A stretch of DNA of 64,000 nucleotides from Anaeramoeba flamelloides (taxonomy: Eukaryota; Metamonada; Anaeramoebidae): the NCBI GenBank assembly GCA_027625915.1, contig JANTQA010000030.1, positions 1,984,001 to 2,048,000 on the forward strand. Direction: 5' to 3'. Of this stretch, positions 62,024 to 64,000 are shown in pieces. Positions within the stretch are counted from its first letter, which is position 1; each line of letters starts with the position of its first letter. A program made the translations under genes and the position numbers. Below the pieces are notes generated by a model that saw only the letters and a program-made list of their open reading frames with translations, was not told the DNA's origin and did not search any database.

Positions 62024-62365
62024 TTAATCAAAAAGACCACCACCAAACATATCATCATCGGATTCAGATTCGGACTCTGGCTCTGGTTCTGGTTCTGGTT
62101 CTTCTTCTTTTTCTTCTTCTTTTTTTTCGGTGCTGCCACCAGATCCGCCCATTCCTCCCATAGGAAGAGATCCCATTTGGAGTTTTCCTGCATTGATCAC
62201 ATCGAAGATGTTTTTTCCTTTCATTAAACCAACAAATTTTTCAATTCTTCCGTCTTTGTCAGAGTCATCGATACCGGCTGCCTTGAAGACGTTTTTGATG
62301 TCATCTACACCTGGGGTTTCGTTCCCGCCCATAACACAAAGTAAGTAAGCTGTAATTACGCGCAT
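62024..62365 (-). CDS. RPLP2: 60S acidic ribosomal protein P2, 113 aa
   Basis: Intronless. The N-terminal dimerisation domain (MRVITAYLLCVMGGNETPGVDDIKNVFKAAGID; LMKGKNIFDVINAGKLQMGS) follows P2 rather than P1. The hinge is Gly/Ser-rich, followed by an (EP)n/(ES)n acidic stretch and a C-terminal tail DDDMFGGGLFD that binds elongation factors and is usually DDDMGFGLFD. Length is typical. P1/P2 dimers with P0 form the lateral stalk that recruits and stimulates translational GTPases. Confidence 0.95.
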   Translation of the reverse strand: MRVITAYLLCVMGGNETPGVDDIKNVFKAAGIDDSDKDGRIEKFVGLMKGKNIFDVINAGKLQMGSLPMGGMGGSGGSTEKKEEEKEEEPEPEPEPESESESDDDMFGGGLFD

Positions 62366-63070
62366 GATTAAGGAATATTTAGGAACTAAAATTCAGAAAA
62401 AAAGTAGTTAAAGAAAAAAGAAAAGAAATTTTTTGAGTATCAAGAAAGCAAAAAATTTGAAAGACAAAAAAAAGAAAAAAAAAAAATTTACAGATAATAT
62501 TAAAAATAAAAAAATGATTTTCTAGAACAAGAAACGTTTTTTATTTGAAACCAAAGAAGAACAGTTATCCAGGAGTTTAGTGAAACTTTTCTTTGTCTAG
62601 TCTCTGTTATTTCAAAAAGAATAAAAGTATCTTTTTTTCAGAAAATAAAAAAAGGTTTCCAAGAAGTTTTAGAAACAAACCAAACATAATTGAAGTACAT
62701 TTTTTTAATTCTCTTTTAACACAGAACCTCTGAAAAAACACATAATTTTAAATAAATAATTTTTCTTTGTGACTTTATTCTCTTTTCTTACGTAATATTT
62801 AATAATTAACCAAAAGTTAATGGATCATCTCTTTTCATTGTAGGTATAAACTGTTTGTACAAATTGTTCTTTTTGACAGTTATGGTTTTTAAAGGGCTTT
62901 TCTTCATCTTTAAGAATTGATTCAAAGAATTAAAATTTTGTTTAAAAGATCAATAAGGAAGAGGAATCAAAACACTAAACATAAAATTTCTCATTGGTTT
63001 TGTAAAGGCACTTGGGTTTTTCGATAAGAATCAGAAAATATAACTGGATTTGGAAAAAAAATCATAATTA

Positions 63071-63537
63071 CTGTAGTCAAAATAAAACGTGTAAAAAAAT
63101 ATAATGCCTGTTTCAAAATAAAAAGGGTGTTTTTTTGTTATAGTTGACCAATACATTAACCGAACAAAGAAACCAATAATAAACCCTAAAAAAATATGGT
63201 ATTGGTTTCTTAAAGTTCTATTATTTAAAAAGAAATTCTAAAAATAAAGGATCAAATTACAAAATTTAGCTCAAAAAATAGAGTTAATTTTTAAGAAAAT
63301 TTTCATCAAAAAAACATAAAAATTAAGAGAATATTCTGGAAAATTTTCAACAAATTGCATGAATAATTTAAATTTTACTGAAAATAACCAGACCTTTACT
63401 TTCAAAATTGATTTTAACTTAGGTATACTATTCGGTAGTTAATTGGATGTTGCCTTGGTACAAGAATAAAAAAAAAGCACGGATAATATTTTGAAACACG
63501 GATTATAGTCCTTGGACACACTTTATTTTGATCACTG
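63071..63537 (+). mobile_element. Family C non-autonomous element, copy 2, 467 bp, TA-flanked
   Basis: TA flanks both ends (63069-63070, 63538-63539). The ends and the interior match the copy at 50179-50647 along the whole length and in the same orientation (for example AAACCAATAATAAACCC, TGGTATTGGTTTCTTAAAG, GGATGTTGCCTTGG), with scattered substitutions and small indels. Confidence 0.85.
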
Positions 63538-63744
63538 TACTTTCAGGACAAAATTGAACTATATTTTTTCCTAGATTTTCTACACTGTGGCTTTATTTTT
63601 AACTCTACAGTATCACCAATACATTTCACTCTCTTAATATTGGAATACAATATTACAAGACAAAAAACCATTTAATTGAGTATTTCTTGAAGGAAAACCA
63701 AAAATTTGAAAAGTTTTGATTTTTTTTGTTTTTAATTGAAAATA

Positions 63745-63900
63745 TCAACAATCATAAAAACATTTTAACTTTTTTGAACAAAATAAGGTATATTTTAAAT
63801 AAATGGTTATCTCTTGCTGAACCCCTCCAGAGGATGTTGAAGTATTTTGATGACCTTCCCTTACTCCAATAATACTTGAAAACAAAGTGGAGTTGCTCAT
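63745..63900 (-). CDS. Possible small ORF or exon of 51 codons, unknown
   Basis: ATGAGCAACTCC opens a frame of normal, GC-richer codon use (STLFSSIIGVREGHQNTSTS, SGGVQQEITIYLKY) ending in TGA. A possible donor GGA/GTAAGG lies within it. No homology recognised. It may be a first exon continuing leftward or an independent short gene. Confidence 0.22.
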   Translation of the reverse strand: MSNSTLFSSIIGVREGHQNTSTSSGGVQQEITIYLKYTLFCSKKLKCFYDC

Positions 63901-64000
63901 GTCTTTGACAGTTTAGTTTTTTTTACATTTTCAAGTTAAATATTAAATAAGTTAAATTCCACTTTTAAGGTACAAACTTTCTATCAAATTTAAGGCAGAA

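Larger units (their letters stand above)
62366..64000. other. Region upstream of P2 to the window end
   Basis: It contains the P2 promoter side, a family C element (63071-63537) and a small open frame at 63745-63900. I see nothing else. Confidence 0.5.

Noticed and set aside
1-64000. tRNA, rRNA, snRNA and virus-like elements
   Set aside because: I looked for GC-rich cloverleaf-type segments, conserved rRNA or U6 words, and reverse transcriptase, integrase or capsid-like ORFs, and found none I could support.

Overview
The window looks like nuclear DNA of a very AT-rich unicellular eukaryote. Non-coding stretches are almost entirely A and T with long homopolymers. Genes have GT-AG introns whose removal restores uninterrupted conserved proteins, and all eight identified genes end in TAA under the standard code. 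The gene set is free-living-protist-like: a Diaphanous-type formin, a cfaD / 26-29-p type cysteine protease, an Rh-family protein, an LRR-TKL kinase and a calponin-homology giant. I cannot name the species. The protein types fit amoebae (Amoebozoa or Anaeramoebae-like), but this is inference.

Layout: 137-6427 (-) secreted papain-family protease in 4 exons; 8733-10523 (+) nicalin, intronless; 13863-19917 (+) formin in 3 exons; 21791-29250 (-) mitochondrial m-AAA protease (AFG3/Yta12) in 3 exons, with one apparent frameshift in an A-tract; 33797-37649 (-) divergent Rh/ammonium-transporter-fold protein in 4 exons; 42644-49310 (-) 2008-residue protein with an N-terminal CH domain and about 13 repeated PH-like units; 54068-59830 (+) LRR plus TKL kinase in 2 exons; 62024-62365 (-) ribosomal stalk protein P2. 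A probable last exon of a sperm-tail PG-rich repeat protein lies at about 61873-61937 (+).

The exon models were built by hand. In every multi-exon gene the splice phases match, and the joined protein reads through conserved family motifs. Introns range from 103 to 4798 nt. The longest ones, and the intergenic spaces, carry several families of short non-autonomous DNA elements with terminal inverted repeats. The clearest are a ~468-bp TA-flanked pair at 50179 and 63071 and the CAGCCGTT family at 50791 and 52831.

The genes do not form a pathway. They are independent housekeeping, cytoskeletal, secretory and signalling genes. I saw no rRNA, tRNA, CRISPR array or virus-like element.
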